Assembly: GCA_002395065.1 (NCBI GenBank)
Contig: DGVS01000001.1
Location: forward strand, 1 to 64,000
Direction of reading: 5' to 3'
DNA from: Caryophanales bacterium UBA4278
GTDB lineage: Bacteria > Bacillota_I > Bacilli_A > RFN20 > CAG-826
Length of the DNA stretch: 64,000 nucleotides
A program made the translations under genes and the position numbers. Shown piece after piece: positions 7,599 through 16,127 of the stretch. How positions within the stretch are numbered: the first letter of the stretch is position 1; every line of letters starts with the position of its first letter. The notes beneath the pieces are model-generated. The model made no database searches, was not told where the DNA came from, and saw nothing but the letters and a program-made list of their open reading frames with translations.

Positions 7599-10322
7599 TT
7601 ATTTACCTAATGCGTGTTTACAACGTGCGCAGACCGCGGTTTCTTCGTCCACTGGATAAAGTTCGTCGACATAGTTCCAACAACGAGGGCACTTTTTCGC
7701 ATCAATATGGTGTGCTTCCACTTCACCCTTCTCAACTAATTCGACTTTTGAAACAATGAATAAACGGGCTAATTCACTTAGATCATCACATAAATGTGAT
7801 TTAATCAAGAATTCACTCTTTGGAAGAACTAATAAGGCTTCTTGAGATGAGCCAACTAAACCTTGAGCTCGGATTGTTTCAATGGCTTTATTTGCTTCTA
7901 AACGAAGTTTCATAAATTCTTTATATTGATCAAGAACTTCTTTGGAGAATTCATGGCTTTCTTTTGGATAATCAAGTAAAGCCACAGATTTACCATTATA
8001 ATCTGGCATATTGACATGCACTTCTTCAATTGTAAATGGTAGAACTGGGGCAAGTAGTCTCATCAATGTTGAAGCAACTTGATAAATGACGCTTTGAACT
8101 TGTCTTCTTCGAGGTGAATCCACGGCTTCACAATAAAGAATGTCTTTGGCAATATCTAAATAGAAACTAGAGAGGTCAGTCGACATAAATGTCATCACGC
8201 GAGTAGTCGCGTTAATGAAGTCGAATTCATCAAAATGATGAATCACGTCATTTTTGACGTCCTCTAATGTGGCTAAAATGTATTTATCGACCGGAGAATA
8301 ATCCTTCACCATATCTTTCGTTGGATTAAATGGTTTTCCTTCTCCGTTGGCCAAGTTTCCTAAAAGGAACTTAAATGTGTTACGAATCTTACGGTATTGA
8401 TCAGCAACTTGTTTCAGCAAATTTTCCGAAATGCGGACATCTTGTTGATAATCGACAGTCGCAACCCATAAACGAAGAATATCGGCACCAAAGATGTTGC
8501 ACATCTTAAGTGGATCAACACCATTACCTTTCGATTTATGCATTTGTTCGCCGTGTTCATCTAAAACCCATCCGTGTGAGACAACACACTTATATGGAGC
8601 CTTATCATAGCAAGCAACAGAAACAGTTAAAGAAGAGTTAAACCATCCTCGGTACTGGTCGCTACCTTCTAGGTAGAGATCAACTGGGAATGGGTGAGAA
8701 TTTTTCACCATCACGGCGTCAAAGCTACTACCAGAGTCAAACCAGACATCCATGATGTCTTTTTCTTTGGTGAATTCTCCATTAGGAGAATGGGAATTTT
8801 TATATCCTTCAGGAAGGAAGAATTTAGCGTCCTTTTCATACCAGATATCGCATCCGTATTCTTTGAATACTTGAATAATGTGGTCAAAGACAACTTGTTC
8901 AATAATTGGAGTTTTGTCTTCATTATAGATGATTGGAATTGGCACACCCCAAATGCGTTGACGAGAAATACACCAGTCGGTACGGTCTTTAATCATGTTC
9001 GCCATACGTTCTTTACCCCAGGCCGGATCCCATTTGACAACATTGATTTCTCGTAAGAGTTCGTCTTTGATTTTTCCAATCGAACAGAACCATTGTGGCG
9101 TAGCACGGAAGATAAGTGGTTTTCCTGTACGCCAATCGTGTGGGTAGGAGTGCACGATTTCATCACATTTTAAAAGACTTCCATTATCTTTGATAATGTC
9201 AAGAACAACTTTATTGGCATCTTCATAGAAAAGTCCCGCTAGTTTTTCACCGCATTCTTCACTCATTCTTCCCTTATCGTCGACTGGGCAATATGGTTGA
9301 ATGTTATATTTTTGACAAACAGTAAAGTCATCCACACCATGTCCTGGAGCAGTATGAACTAAACCTGTACCACTTTCATTAGTAACATGTTCACCAACAA
9401 TGATAACGGATTCACGGTCATAGAATGGGTGTTTGGTTTTCACATATTCAAGGTCCTGACCTTTAAATGTTTTGATTTCTTGGCACTCTGTTAGCCCAAG
9501 TTCTTCAACTAAACGATCCTTGAATTCTTTTAAAAGAATTAGGTCTCCAAGATTAGTGTGATACAAGGCATACTCAAATCGAGGATGAACACTAATCGCG
9601 AGGTTTGCTGGAAGAGTCCAAGGAGTTGTGGTCCAGATGACAGCTTTACTTCCATTTGGTACAACACCTTTTCCATCAGTGACTTCAAAAGCAACATAGA
9701 TGGCGTAAGATTTAATGTCTTTATATTCAATCTCTGCTTCAGCTAAAGCTGATTCACTTGACCAAGACCAGTAAACTGGTTTAAGTCCTTTGTAGATTAA
9801 GCCACGAAGAGCCATCTTGGCAAAAACAGAGATTTGGTTTGCTTCAAAGTCTTTATTTAAAGTTTTGTACGCATTTTCATAGTCACCAAGAACTCCTAAG
9901 CGACGGATTTCTTCTTTTTGTTTAGCGACTTGACCTAAAGCGTATTCACGACAATATTTTCTAAATTCACTAACTGGAGTTGTTTTACGATTAATCCCTT
10001 GTTTAATGACTTGGTTTTCAATTGGGAGGCCATGTGTATCAAAACCAAAAACGAATGGAACATAATAACCAGACATGGTTTTATAACGAACAATCATATC
10101 CTTTAGGATACGGTTGAGCATATGACCACAGTGGATATCTCCGTTGGCGTATGGAGGACCATCATGGAAAGAATACTCCTTAGAACCTTTTCGATTCTTA
10201 AGCATTTCTTCATAAAGATGTTCGTTTTTCCATTTCTCAACAAGAACTGGTTCTTTAGTTGCTAAATTACCACGCATTTCAAAGTTTGTTTTTGGCATAA
10301 GTAATGTTGTTTTAAGTTCCAT
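7599..10322 (-). CDS. ileS: Isoleucyl-tRNA synthetase
   Basis: Class I synthetase charging tRNA-Ile. It shows the HIGH-type motif in GPPYANGDIHCGH, the CP1 editing domain (TTPWTLPANLAI...GHGVDDF), the KMSKS-type motif MHKSKGNGVDP, and a C-terminal zinc finger CPRCWNYVDELYP...CARC, as in the bacterial Bacillus/E. coli-type enzyme. At 907 residues it is of full length. Expression is controlled by the T-box leader directly upstream, which begins right after ftsZ. lspA and rluD follow in the same operon. Confidence 0.98.
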   Translation of the reverse strand: MELKTTLLMPKTNFEMRGNLATKEPVLVEKWKNEHLYEEMLKNRKGSKEYSFHDGPPYANGDIHCGHMLNRILKDMIVRYKTMSGYYVPFVFGFDTHGLPIENQVIKQGINRKTTPVSEFRKYCREYALGQVAKQKEEIRRLGVLGDYENAYKTLNKDFEANQISVFAKMALRGLIYKGLKPVYWSWSSESALAEAEIEYKDIKSYAIYVAFEVTDGKGVVPNGSKAVIWTTTPWTLPANLAISVHPRFEYALYHTNLGDLILLKEFKDRLVEELGLTECQEIKTFKGQDLEYVKTKHPFYDRESVIIVGEHVTNESGTGLVHTAPGHGVDDFTVCQKYNIQPYCPVDDKGRMSEECGEKLAGLFYEDANKVVLDIIKDNGSLLKCDEIVHSYPHDWRTGKPLIFRATPQWFCSIGKIKDELLREINVVKWDPAWGKERMANMIKDRTDWCISRQRIWGVPIPIIYNEDKTPIIEQVVFDHIIQVFKEYGCDIWYEKDAKFFLPEGYKNSHSPNGEFTKEKDIMDVWFDSGSSFDAVMVKNSHPFPVDLYLEGSDQYRGWFNSSLTVSVACYDKAPYKCVVSHGWVLDEHGEQMHKSKGNGVDPLKMCNIFGADILRLWVATVDYQQDVRISENLLKQVADQYRKIRNTFKFLLGNLANGEGKPFNPTKDMVKDYSPVDKYILATLEDVKNDVIHHFDEFDFINATTRVMTFMSTDLSSFYLDIAKDILYCEAVDSPRRRQVQSVIYQVASTLMRLLAPVLPFTIEEVHVNMPDYNGKSVALLDYPKESHEFSKEVLDQYKEFMKLRLEANKAIETIRAQGLVGSSQEALLVLPKSEFLIKSHLCDDLSELARLFIVSKVELVEKGEVEAHHIDAKKCPRCWNYVDELYPVDEETAVCARCKHALGK

Positions 10323-10575
10323 ATTTAACTCCTTTAGAAACGCAAAAAGCGCTCCTATATAAGGGCGCTTTCACGCGGTACCACCTTATTTCTATTAATA
10401 AATTAATAGCTCTTGATTCATTCGTTAACGGGAATGAGGCGAGAAACTTACTTCTTATTTGTTCAGTTTCTATACTCTAGAAGTGATATTTCTTTCTTCT
10501 TTGTGTTAGGCTTCCACCGTCCCTAACTCGCTATCACTAGTTTAGAAAGAACGTTGTCTTCTAGGTGACTAATAA
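10323..10575 (-). promoter_or_regulatory. T-box riboswitch leader of ileS
   Basis: The minus strand carries the T-box AAGGTGGTACCGCG (10387-10374) and a terminator stem (AAAGCGC at 10346-10352 with GCGCTTT at 10365-10371) ending in a U-run. The likely specifier codon is ATC (10487-10485), set in ATATCACTTC, which aligns with the same spot in the other two T-boxes here. Uncharged tRNA-Ile should favour readthrough. The leader starts directly behind ftsZ, so it may be transcribed from its own promoter, from ftsAZ, or both. Confidence 0.9.
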
Positions 10576-10581
10576 TTAGTC
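10567..10581. repeat. Perfect 15-bp palindrome over the ftsZ stop codon
   Basis: GACTAATAATTAGTC is a perfect inverted repeat (7+1+7) spanning the ftsZ stop and the start of the ileS leader. Possible operator, weak terminator stem or T-box promoter element; no U-run follows. Confidence 0.5.
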
Positions 10582-11700
10582 AATATTTCTCTCCTTAAGG
10601 AAGTTTGGTAAGAATCCTTTTTCTTCCTCAACAGGTTTTTCTTCTTCGTGAACTTCCGCTTCACCCTCTTCCGATTGAACAGGTTGCGATTCATCGCTAC
10701 GGTAAGCTGGTTTAACTGGCTTATCGTAGGTTGGAACAGCTGTGAAGTCGAATTCTTCGGTGAAGTCACTGGCAATGACACTGACTAAAATCTGGTCAGT
10801 AAGTTGGTCATTAATCGAAACACCAAATTTAATATCAACGGTGTTTCCAGCGGCTTCAATGATGCGGTCCACTGTTTCCTGAGCTTCATACAATGAAACT
10901 TCTGATCCACATGTAACGGCGCAAATAGCGCGACGTGCGCCATTGATTGACGCCTCTAAGAGAGGCGAGTTAATTGCGTTTTGGGCGGCATCAGCGGCGC
11001 GATTTGGGCCACTACCCATTCCAAAACCAATTAAGGAAATACCAGAATCTTTTAAAGTATTTCTCACATCAGCAAAGTCAAGATTGATGAAGGCTGGCAT
11101 TAAGATTAAATCTGTAACAGTCTTCACACTTTGTGCGAGCACGCGGTCGCTCTCGGCGAAGGCTTCGCCAATTGGCTGAGTGCCATTGACCATAAGTAAC
11201 TTATCGTTAGAAACGATAATGATGGCATCAACGGCATCCTTTAATTCGTTTAAGCCTTCGACTGAATTAGCAATTCTCTTTTTACCTTCAAAGGTAAATG
11301 GACGAGTGACAATGGCGACAGTTAATGCACCACTATCTTTGGCAGCGCGGGCGATAACTGGCGCAGCGCCTGTTCCGGTGCCTCCGCCCATACCTGCGGC
11401 GATAAAGACGAGGTTTGCTCCTTGAACAATACGATTAATTTCATCAATCGATGCTTCAGCGGCTTTCTTGCCAACACTTGGCTCACCGCCAGCTCCTAAA
11501 CCACCAGTGATTTGTTCTCCAAGAACAATTCGATTAGTGGCTTTTGAGGTAGCTAAAGCTTGACGATCTGTATTCGCGACATAAAATTCAACGCTCGAAA
11601 TATTTTCATCAATCATTCTGTTTACGGCGTTGTTACCAGCACCGCCAACACCAATGACGACAATTCGAGCTACTGATTCAAAGTTTTCATAATCGTCCAT
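10576..11700 (-). CDS. ftsZ: Cell division protein FtsZ
   Basis: Tubulin-like GTPase that forms the division ring. Visible are the N-terminal [13 protein letters not shown], the GTP-binding signature [13 protein letters not shown], and NxDFADV ([11 protein letters not shown]). After the globular part an acidic linker (about 330-360, rich in Glu and Pro) leads to a C-terminal peptide [11 protein letters not shown] that resembles the FtsA/EzrA/SepF-binding tail of other Bacilli. At 374 residues it is of normal length. A good AAAGGAG site precedes ATG 11700. It is co-transcribed with ftsA; the usual followers ylmE-H, sepF and divIVA are missing and the ileS leader comes straight after. Confidence 0.98.
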   Translation of the reverse strand: MDDYENFESVARIVVIGVGGAGNNAVNRMIDENISSVEFYVANTDRQALATSKATNRIVLGEQITGGLGAGGEPSVGKKAAEASIDEINRIVQGANLVFIAAGMGGGTGTGAAPVIARAAKDSGALTVAIVTRPFTFEGKKRIANSVEGLNELKDAVDAIIIVSNDKLLMVNGTQPIGEAFAESDRVLAQSVKTVTDLILMPAFINLDFADVRNTLKDSGISLIGFGMGSGPNRAADAAQNAINSPLLEASINGARRAICAVTCGSEVSLYEAQETVDRIIEAAGNTVDIKFGVSINDQLTDQILVSVIASDFTEEFDFTAVPTYDKPVKPAYRSDESQPVQSEEGEAEVHEEEKPVEEEKGFLPNFLKERNID

Positions 11701-11719
11701 AGTTTTTCTCCTTTGCTAA

Positions 11720-12919
11720 TTACTTATCAACGCGTTCAATATTATTGACGCGATTCTTTTGGTCACTTAGTGCACCTTTATAATGGGTGGCACACATTAA
11801 TCCACCTACCAAAGGTAGGTATTTTGGATGACGAACACCAAGAACATCACTATTTAAAAAGATAATTTCTTGTTCTGGATATTTCTCTTTAATGAGTTTT
11901 TCTAAACCACGAAGTTTGGAGAATCCACCACAAACAACAAGTGGGAGTTTTAAAACTTCAGGCGGATAATCTTTCAGCATTGTCATTAATGCGTTATCGA
12001 TTTGTTTGAAATAGTTATCACGGAAGAAGAGATCAATGACGTGATCCAAATCTTCATTATAATAATCCGTCTCTACTCCTTCCGCGTTGACGGCACGGAT
12101 CAGGCTTGGTTTAAATGCGAGTTCGTGTTCGAACTTACCAAAGGTTTCTTTCAGTTTATTGGCTTCTTCGACACTACAATTAAACTTTTCGGCAATAGCA
12201 AACGATAAATCGTTTCCACCAACAAGAATATGGGTTGTTACAATTGGAGCATTATTTCCAACAAGAGTAATGTTGGTAATTTGAGCTCCCATATCTACAA
12301 GAAGATAATCTTTGCTCACACCATGTTTATGAGCATACACGGATAAGGCGTTTGGACTCACGCAGATCCGACGCACTCTCATACCAGCGCTTTCAAGTAA
12401 GCGACGATATGTGTCAGCGTACTTACGTAACATAACATGTACTTTCGCATGAACATAAACAGAGTTAGATGTTTCTCCTACAGGAGGATCAAGGAAATAA
12501 CGTTCTCCTTCAAGTTTGAAATAATCTGGAATGATATCAACAATCACTTTGTCGGATTCAATTGGTTCTTTTTGGACCAATGAAATCACATTGGAAATAT
12601 CGAGTTTATCAACAATTGATGAAGGAGAAACAACTAATGTTGATTTTTCTGATTCATAAATTTCTAATCCAACTGGTGGGATAACTAAAGTAACATCGTT
12701 TAATTCATAGATTAAGTGAGTCTTTTCATCTTCGATGTCTTTGAGTTCAGAAAGAATCGAAACAATTTTCTGCTCATCTAAAATTTCTCCACGAGAGATT
12801 AAACCAGAAATTTGACGTTCAGCTTTCTGAATAATAGCTGGTTCACCATCAATAGAACCACCAATAATAACTCGAACGGAAGTGTTTGAGATTTCGACTA
12901 TTGCAACACAGTTTTCCAT
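11720..12919 (-). CDS. ftsA: Cell division protein FtsA (divergent)
   Basis: Actin-like protein that links FtsZ polymers to the membrane. Actin/HSP70-type elements are seen: AIVEISNTSVRVIIGG (phosphate 1), the SHS2-like 1C region (about 85-160), YLLVDMGAQITNITLV (phosphate 2) and LPLVVCGGFSKLRGLEKLI (adenosine motif). Identity rests on these and on position just before ftsZ. The sequence is diverged, and the C-terminus (ALSDQKNRVNNIERVDK) shows no clear hydrophobic amphipathic helix for membrane binding, so tethering may rely on EzrA or another partner. The start is ATG 12919, without a Shine-Dalgarno, in an AT-rich promoter-like stretch. A terminator separates it from the mraZ operon. Confidence 0.9.
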   Translation of the reverse strand: MENCVAIVEISNTSVRVIIGGSIDGEPAIIQKAERQISGLISRGEILDEQKIVSILSELKDIEDEKTHLIYELNDVTLVIPPVGLEIYESEKSTLVVSPSSIVDKLDISNVISLVQKEPIESDKVIVDIIPDYFKLEGERYFLDPPVGETSNSVYVHAKVHVMLRKYADTYRRLLESAGMRVRRICVSPNALSVYAHKHGVSKDYLLVDMGAQITNITLVGNNAPIVTTHILVGGNDLSFAIAEKFNCSVEEANKLKETFGKFEHELAFKPSLIRAVNAEGVETDYYNEDLDHVIDLFFRDNYFKQIDNALMTMLKDYPPEVLKLPLVVCGGFSKLRGLEKLIKEKYPEQEIIFLNSDVLGVRHPKYLPLVGGLMCATHYKGALSDQKNRVNNIERVDK

Positions 12920-12961
12920 ATTATTAACGAATATATTTTATATATTGAGTCGTAATATCGC

Positions 12962-13000
12962 AATAAAAAGATAAAAATAAAAAGGCGAATTTATTCGCCT
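12962..13000 (-). terminator. Terminator of the mraZ-rsmH-ftsL-like operon
   Basis: An AGGCGAAT/ATTCGCCT stem (12983-13000) is followed on the minus strand by a U-rich tract (12982-12962). It isolates ftsA-ftsZ from the upstream division genes. Confidence 0.85.
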
Positions 13001-13019
13001 GTATTCGTTTTCTTTGAAT

Positions 13020-13190
13020 TTATTGTTTTAAAACAATATTTGCTTGATTTACTTTTGCATGAGCACGCAGTGCAAGCGGTATTGTGATTGACAAAGCTAG
13101 ACCAGCAACTAATGCAAAAATAAGTGCTACTTTTTTGATTAAGAAGTAGCGCGGATTTTTATGATGTTTATAGAGCTTATCTTTCATCAT
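13020..13190 (-). CDS. Small single-pass membrane protein in the ftsL position
   Basis: A 56-residue protein: a basic cytoplasmic N-terminus (MMKDKLYKHHKNPRYFLIKK), one membrane helix (about 21-42, VALIFALVAGLALSITIPLAL) and a very short outer part (RAHAKVNQANIVLKQ). Its ATG overlaps the rsmH stop (ATGA), as ftsL does in many Bacilli. FtsL proteins are normally about 90-120 residues with an extracytoplasmic coiled coil; here that coiled coil is nearly absent. It is likely a truncated FtsL-like division protein, an assignment based on position and topology and not on sequence similarity. It ends the operon. Confidence 0.7.
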   Translation of the reverse strand: MMKDKLYKHHKNPRYFLIKKVALIFALVAGLALSITIPLALRAHAKVNQANIVLKQ

Positions 13191-14122
13191 TTGATCCTTT
13201 CAATTGCTCTTAGTTTGGCTGATTTGCTGCGTGGATTTTCTTCCTGTTCTTTTTCGCTTGGAAGAATGACTTTATTGTTGACTAATTTGAAGTCTGGTTC
13301 ATCATCCTTATTTGGAAGAGAGAACACATTTTTTCGGCTACCTTCCACTTTTGAAACTTCATTAAACATCATCTTTGTGATGCGGTCTTCTAAACTGTGG
13401 AAGGTGATGACCACAATTCGTCCTCCGATTCGAAGAGCATCTAATCCATCTTTTAACGCCTCTTTTAACGCTCCAAGTTCATCATTAACTTCGATGCGTA
13501 ATGCTTGGAAAATTTGTTTTGCTGGATGACCTTTTTTTGCTAGCTCTTTTTGCGGTTTACTTTCCTTAATTATTTCAACTAAATCAAGAGTAGTTTCAAC
13601 CGGTTTTTGCTGGCGTTTTTCAACAATTTTGCGTGCGATTTGGTAGGAATATTTATCCTCTCCATATTCACGGAAAATTTTGGTCAATTCTTGGATAGAA
13701 TATGTGTTTACAACGTCGTAAGCAGTAAGCTTTTGACGTGTATCCATTCTCATATCTAAACGTGAATTTTCTCTATATGAGAATCCACGGTTTCCTTCAT
13801 CAAATTGAGGAGAGGAAACACCAAGATCAAGAAGAATTCCATCAACCTTTTTAACACCCAGTTTATCCAGGTTTTGACGGAAGTTTCTGAAGTCATCACG
13901 AATGATGGTTAGACAGTGTTCATATTCTTTTAGATTTTCCCTTGATTCTAAAATAGCTTCTTCATCCTTATCAAAAGCATAAAGATGACCATTTTTTAAT
14001 CGTTTAAGAATTTCCTTTGAGTGACCACCACGACCAAGTGTTAAATCAACATAAATTCCGTCTTCTTTAACGTTAAGTAAGTCAATAGCTTCATGAAGTA
14101 AGACTGAGACGTGCTTACTCAT
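13187..14122 (-). CDS. rsmH: 16S rRNA (cytosine1402-N4)-methyltransferase RsmH
   Basis: Methylates C1402 in the 16S decoding centre with SAM. It contains HVSVLLHEAIDLLNV at the N-terminus, the SAM motif DLTLGRGGHS, DGILLDLGVSSPQFD, the helical insert domain, and ITFHSLEDRITK near the end. The start is ATG 14122 (MSKHVSVLL), overlapping the mraZ stop by 8 nt; the frame extends further upstream but only into mraZ. The resulting 311 residues match the family. Second gene of the mraZ operon. Confidence 0.97.
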   Translation of the reverse strand: MSKHVSVLLHEAIDLLNVKEDGIYVDLTLGRGGHSKEILKRLKNGHLYAFDKDEEAILESRENLKEYEHCLTIIRDDFRNFRQNLDKLGVKKVDGILLDLGVSSPQFDEGNRGFSYRENSRLDMRMDTRQKLTAYDVVNTYSIQELTKIFREYGEDKYSYQIARKIVEKRQQKPVETTLDLVEIIKESKPQKELAKKGHPAKQIFQALRIEVNDELGALKEALKDGLDALRIGGRIVVITFHSLEDRITKMMFNEVSKVEGSRKNVFSLPNKDDEPDFKLVNNKVILPSEKEQEENPRSKSAKLRAIERIK

Positions 14123-14540
14123 GATGACTCTTTTCTGCATTGTCTTCGTAATGCTCTTCAGCTTTGGAAGAATATTCTTCCCATTTATCAATCGACCACA
14201 CTTCAAAATGGTCGATAACTCCGACTACTTTAACACTTTGGGAGATATGATATTTTTTGGCCAAAGTAGTCGGAATTACCACACGGTTAACCTTATCAAT
14301 TTCCAATGAGAAAACTGATGAAAGGGCGAGACGAATGTTTTCTCGATCCTTACTGGATTCAAAATTTTTCGCCTCTAGTTTGGAGATTAGTGCCTTAAAA
14401 GAATCTTCTGGATATATCGCAAGACATCCATCATATCCTTTTAGGATATAGAGTTTATCGGAAAGGCCAGATAAAAATTTACTTGGTATAACCAAACGGT
14501 TTTTATTGTCTAATTGGTGATCATAACTACCAAAAAACAT
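14115..14540 (-). CDS. mraZ: Transcriptional regulator MraZ
   Basis: AbrB-fold DNA-binding protein that controls the division (dcw) operon in which it is the first gene. Two MraZ/AbrB repeats are seen: MFFGSYDHQLDNKNRLVIPSKFL and VFSLEIDKVNRVVIPTTLAKKY. The start is ATG 14540, preceded by GGGAG; the frame runs 11 codons further upstream but that would include the promoter and operator. The 141-residue length is normal. It is followed by overlapping rsmH and the ftsL-like gene. Its own binding site lies directly upstream. Confidence 0.96.
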   Translation of the reverse strand: MFFGSYDHQLDNKNRLVIPSKFLSGLSDKLYILKGYDGCLAIYPEDSFKALISKLEAKNFESSKDRENIRLALSSVFSLEIDKVNRVVIPTTLAKKYHISQSVKVVGVIDHFEVWSIDKWEEYSSKAEEHYEDNAEKSHHE

Positions 14541-14543
14541 AAC

Positions 14544-14558
14544 TCCCACTTTCTCCCA
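14544..14558 (-). promoter_or_regulatory. MraZ box overlapping the mraZ ribosome binding site
   Basis: On the minus strand TGGGA (14558-14554), five bases, and TGGGA (14548-14544) give the TGGGN-N5-TGGGN direct repeat known for MraZ operators. The second copy also forms the GGGAG Shine-Dalgarno. Two copies are seen, where other species often have three. Confidence 0.8.
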
Positions 14559-14572
14559 CTTAATGTAATTCA

Positions 14573-14601
14573 ATTATACAAAAAGGGCTTAACTCTGTAA
14601 A
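14573..14601 (-). promoter_or_regulatory. Promoter of the mraZ operon
   Basis: TTTACA (14601-14596), a 17-nt spacer and TATAAT (14578-14573) on the minus strand. Transcription would begin about 8 nt before the MraZ box. Confidence 0.8.
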
Positions 14602-14613
14602 CAGAGAATAAAA

Positions 14614-14637
14614 AAATCTCAGAATTAACCGAGATTT
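14614..14637 (-). terminator. Terminator after the endonuclease lipoprotein gene
   Basis: AAATCTC/GAGATTT stem (14614-14620 with 14631-14637), followed on the minus strand by a T-run. Confidence 0.75.
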
Positions 14638-14655
14638 GTTGGATATTTTAGTAAA

Positions 14656-15540
14656 TTATTGAGAACAGAGAGCTTGTGTCTGAGCGTTGGTGCTTCCCCA
14701 AATATGGCAAGCATATTCAGGATGATCAACGAATGGATTTCTGTTACCCTGATTCTTATAAACGACTTCGTTACGCTTGATATCACGAGTTGTAATTGGG
14801 TGTTCCAAATGCCATTTCAGAGCAAGATAAATTGATTCAATCTCGTTTGTCATTGTGTATGAATACATTACAGTACCGTACATAACAGAACGTGCAACCT
14901 CGCCTTTGGCGGCGTCACAAGGTTCAAATGTATCATTTGTTTGTTTACATTCTGTGGTGTGCCCATGAACGGTGACAACAGAACCGCCTTCAGCGAAAAT
15001 CTTGTTGCTACGTTCAGCGTTAATTTTTCCTTCGCAGGCAAAAATATTGTGATTGTCTTCATCGCTAGCAGGCCAAGCGCTTTGAGTCCAAATATGTTCA
15101 CGGTTCCATGTCGTCCATGAATAAGAACCACAATGGTTACTTTTCTTAATATTGTGACGAGTATATATACTTAAAATGCTTGTAGAATCATCTTCTGCTT
15201 CATCAGCTTCTTCATATCGTGGCCAATCATAACTTGGGCTTTTTACAGGATTAATCTGTTTAAGCTTTGCTTGTAATGCTGATCCAGTTAATCCTTCACA
15301 TTCCTTATAATAATCTCCAGGTGGTAAAGGTTCAGTAGAAGATTGCGGAGTAGATGAAGATGTAGAAGAAGATGATGTTGTAGTAGCACTTGTTGGGGCA
15401 CTACTAGAAGTCCCAGAAGTGACTGATGTAGACTCTTCAATATGCGAAGAGGATTTCTTTTTCTTTGATGGTGTACCCTTACATGATGTAAGTAATAGAG
15501 CAATTAATGTAACAATAAAAATGGAAGAATTCTTTTTCAT
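14656..15540 (-). CDS. Endonuclease I-family nuclease lipoprotein
   Basis: A predicted surface-anchored nuclease. The N-terminus is a lipoprotein signal (MKKNSSIFIVTLIALLLTSC, cysteine at 20), followed by a Lys and then a Ser/Thr-rich linker (about 21-70). The catalytic region has the endonuclease I/NucM-like features NREHIWTQSAW (His of the beta-beta-alpha metal finger) and DEDNHNIFACEGKINAERSNKIFAEGG, where the conserved His-Asn and Asn-x-x-Arg segments occur. Such enzymes degrade DNA and RNA non-specifically, here probably outside the cell for nucleotide supply. The gene is monocistronic, with a terminator behind it and an extended -10 box only 6 nt before the ATG. Confidence 0.88.
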   Translation of the reverse strand: MKKNSSIFIVTLIALLLTSCKGTPSKKKKSSSHIEESTSVTSGTSSSAPTSATTTSSSSTSSSTPQSSTEPLPPGDYYKECEGLTGSALQAKLKQINPVKSPSYDWPRYEEADEAEDDSTSILSIYTRHNIKKSNHCGSYSWTTWNREHIWTQSAWPASDEDNHNIFACEGKINAERSNKIFAEGGSVVTVHGHTTECKQTNDTFEPCDAAKGEVARSVMYGTVMYSYTMTNEIESIYLALKWHLEHPITTRDIKRNEVVYKNQGNRNPFVDHPEYACHIWGSTNAQTQALCSQ

Positions 15541-15546
15541 GTCTCT

Positions 15547-15555
15547 ATTATAACA
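15547..15555 (-). promoter_or_regulatory. Extended -10 promoter next to the nuclease start codon
   Basis: TGTTATAAT (15555-15547) with six bases, AGAGAC, before ATG 15540. No Shine-Dalgarno, so a leaderless message is predicted. Confidence 0.7.
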
Positions 15556-15587
15556 CTCTTTTTATAAAAGAGATTTATAAGTAATTA

Positions 15588-15621
15588 AAAACCTCACCTT
15601 TTTTAATTTTGATGAGGTTTT
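15588..15621 (-). terminator. Terminator of the pheS-pheT-yceD operon
   Basis: A 9-bp stem, AAAACCTCA (15588-15596) with TGAGGTTTT (15613-15621), followed on the minus strand by an AT-rich tract. Confidence 0.75.
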
Positions 15622-15632
15622 GCTGGTTATTT

Positions 15633-16127
15633 TTATTCAATATCAAGATCTTTTAACTTATCAAAACGTGGATCAGTTCCTTCTTCTTTTTCTATGTTAT
15701 ATTCATCTTCGGAAATAACGCGGAAGTTTTTTCCAGAAGATGGAAGCTTTGCACCAGGGGCTTTTGGCGAAGTTGGAACGGCAGCACTAAGTAAGTTATA
15801 AATGTATGGATCTAGATCAATCAAATTACCTTTATAAATTTGAATATCATCTCCACCATCATCATAACTAGCAAAGTGAATTTCGTCTTCATCGCGAAGT
15901 TGATAATCAAATGGTTTTAGAGTGTAAGAGCATTGTAAAACAACATCAGCTTTGATTAGTAAATCAACATCAATAAAATCTTGATATCGATGCACTCTTG
16001 CTTTGGCGTGAAGTTTTTTCACTTCTAATAAAGGCGCTAGAAGATGAAACTTTTCATCGTTTAAAATAACATCTTCCTCAATGATGTTTTCTTTTGTTGA
16101 AACAAGTTTAGCGACATCAATTTTCAT
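15633..16127 (-). CDS. yceD: YceD/DUF177 family protein (23S rRNA accumulation)
   Basis: Members of this family affect 23S rRNA or 50S subunit accumulation and are normally encoded next to rpmF (ribosomal protein L32). The protein has the family's beta-rich core (VHRYQDFIDVDLLIKADVVLQCSYTLKPFDYQL) and the acidic C-terminal end with DPRFDKLKDL. At 164 residues the length is normal. Here the usual partner rpmF is not next to it: a terminator follows directly. It overlaps the pheT stop by ATGA and so rides in the pheST operon under T-box control. Confidence 0.85.
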   Translation of the reverse strand: MKIDVAKLVSTKENIIEEDVILNDEKFHLLAPLLEVKKLHAKARVHRYQDFIDVDLLIKADVVLQCSYTLKPFDYQLRDEDEIHFASYDDGGDDIQIYKGNLIDLDPYIYNLLSAAVPTSPKAPGAKLPSSGKNFRVISEDEYNIEKEEGTDPRFDKLKDLDIE

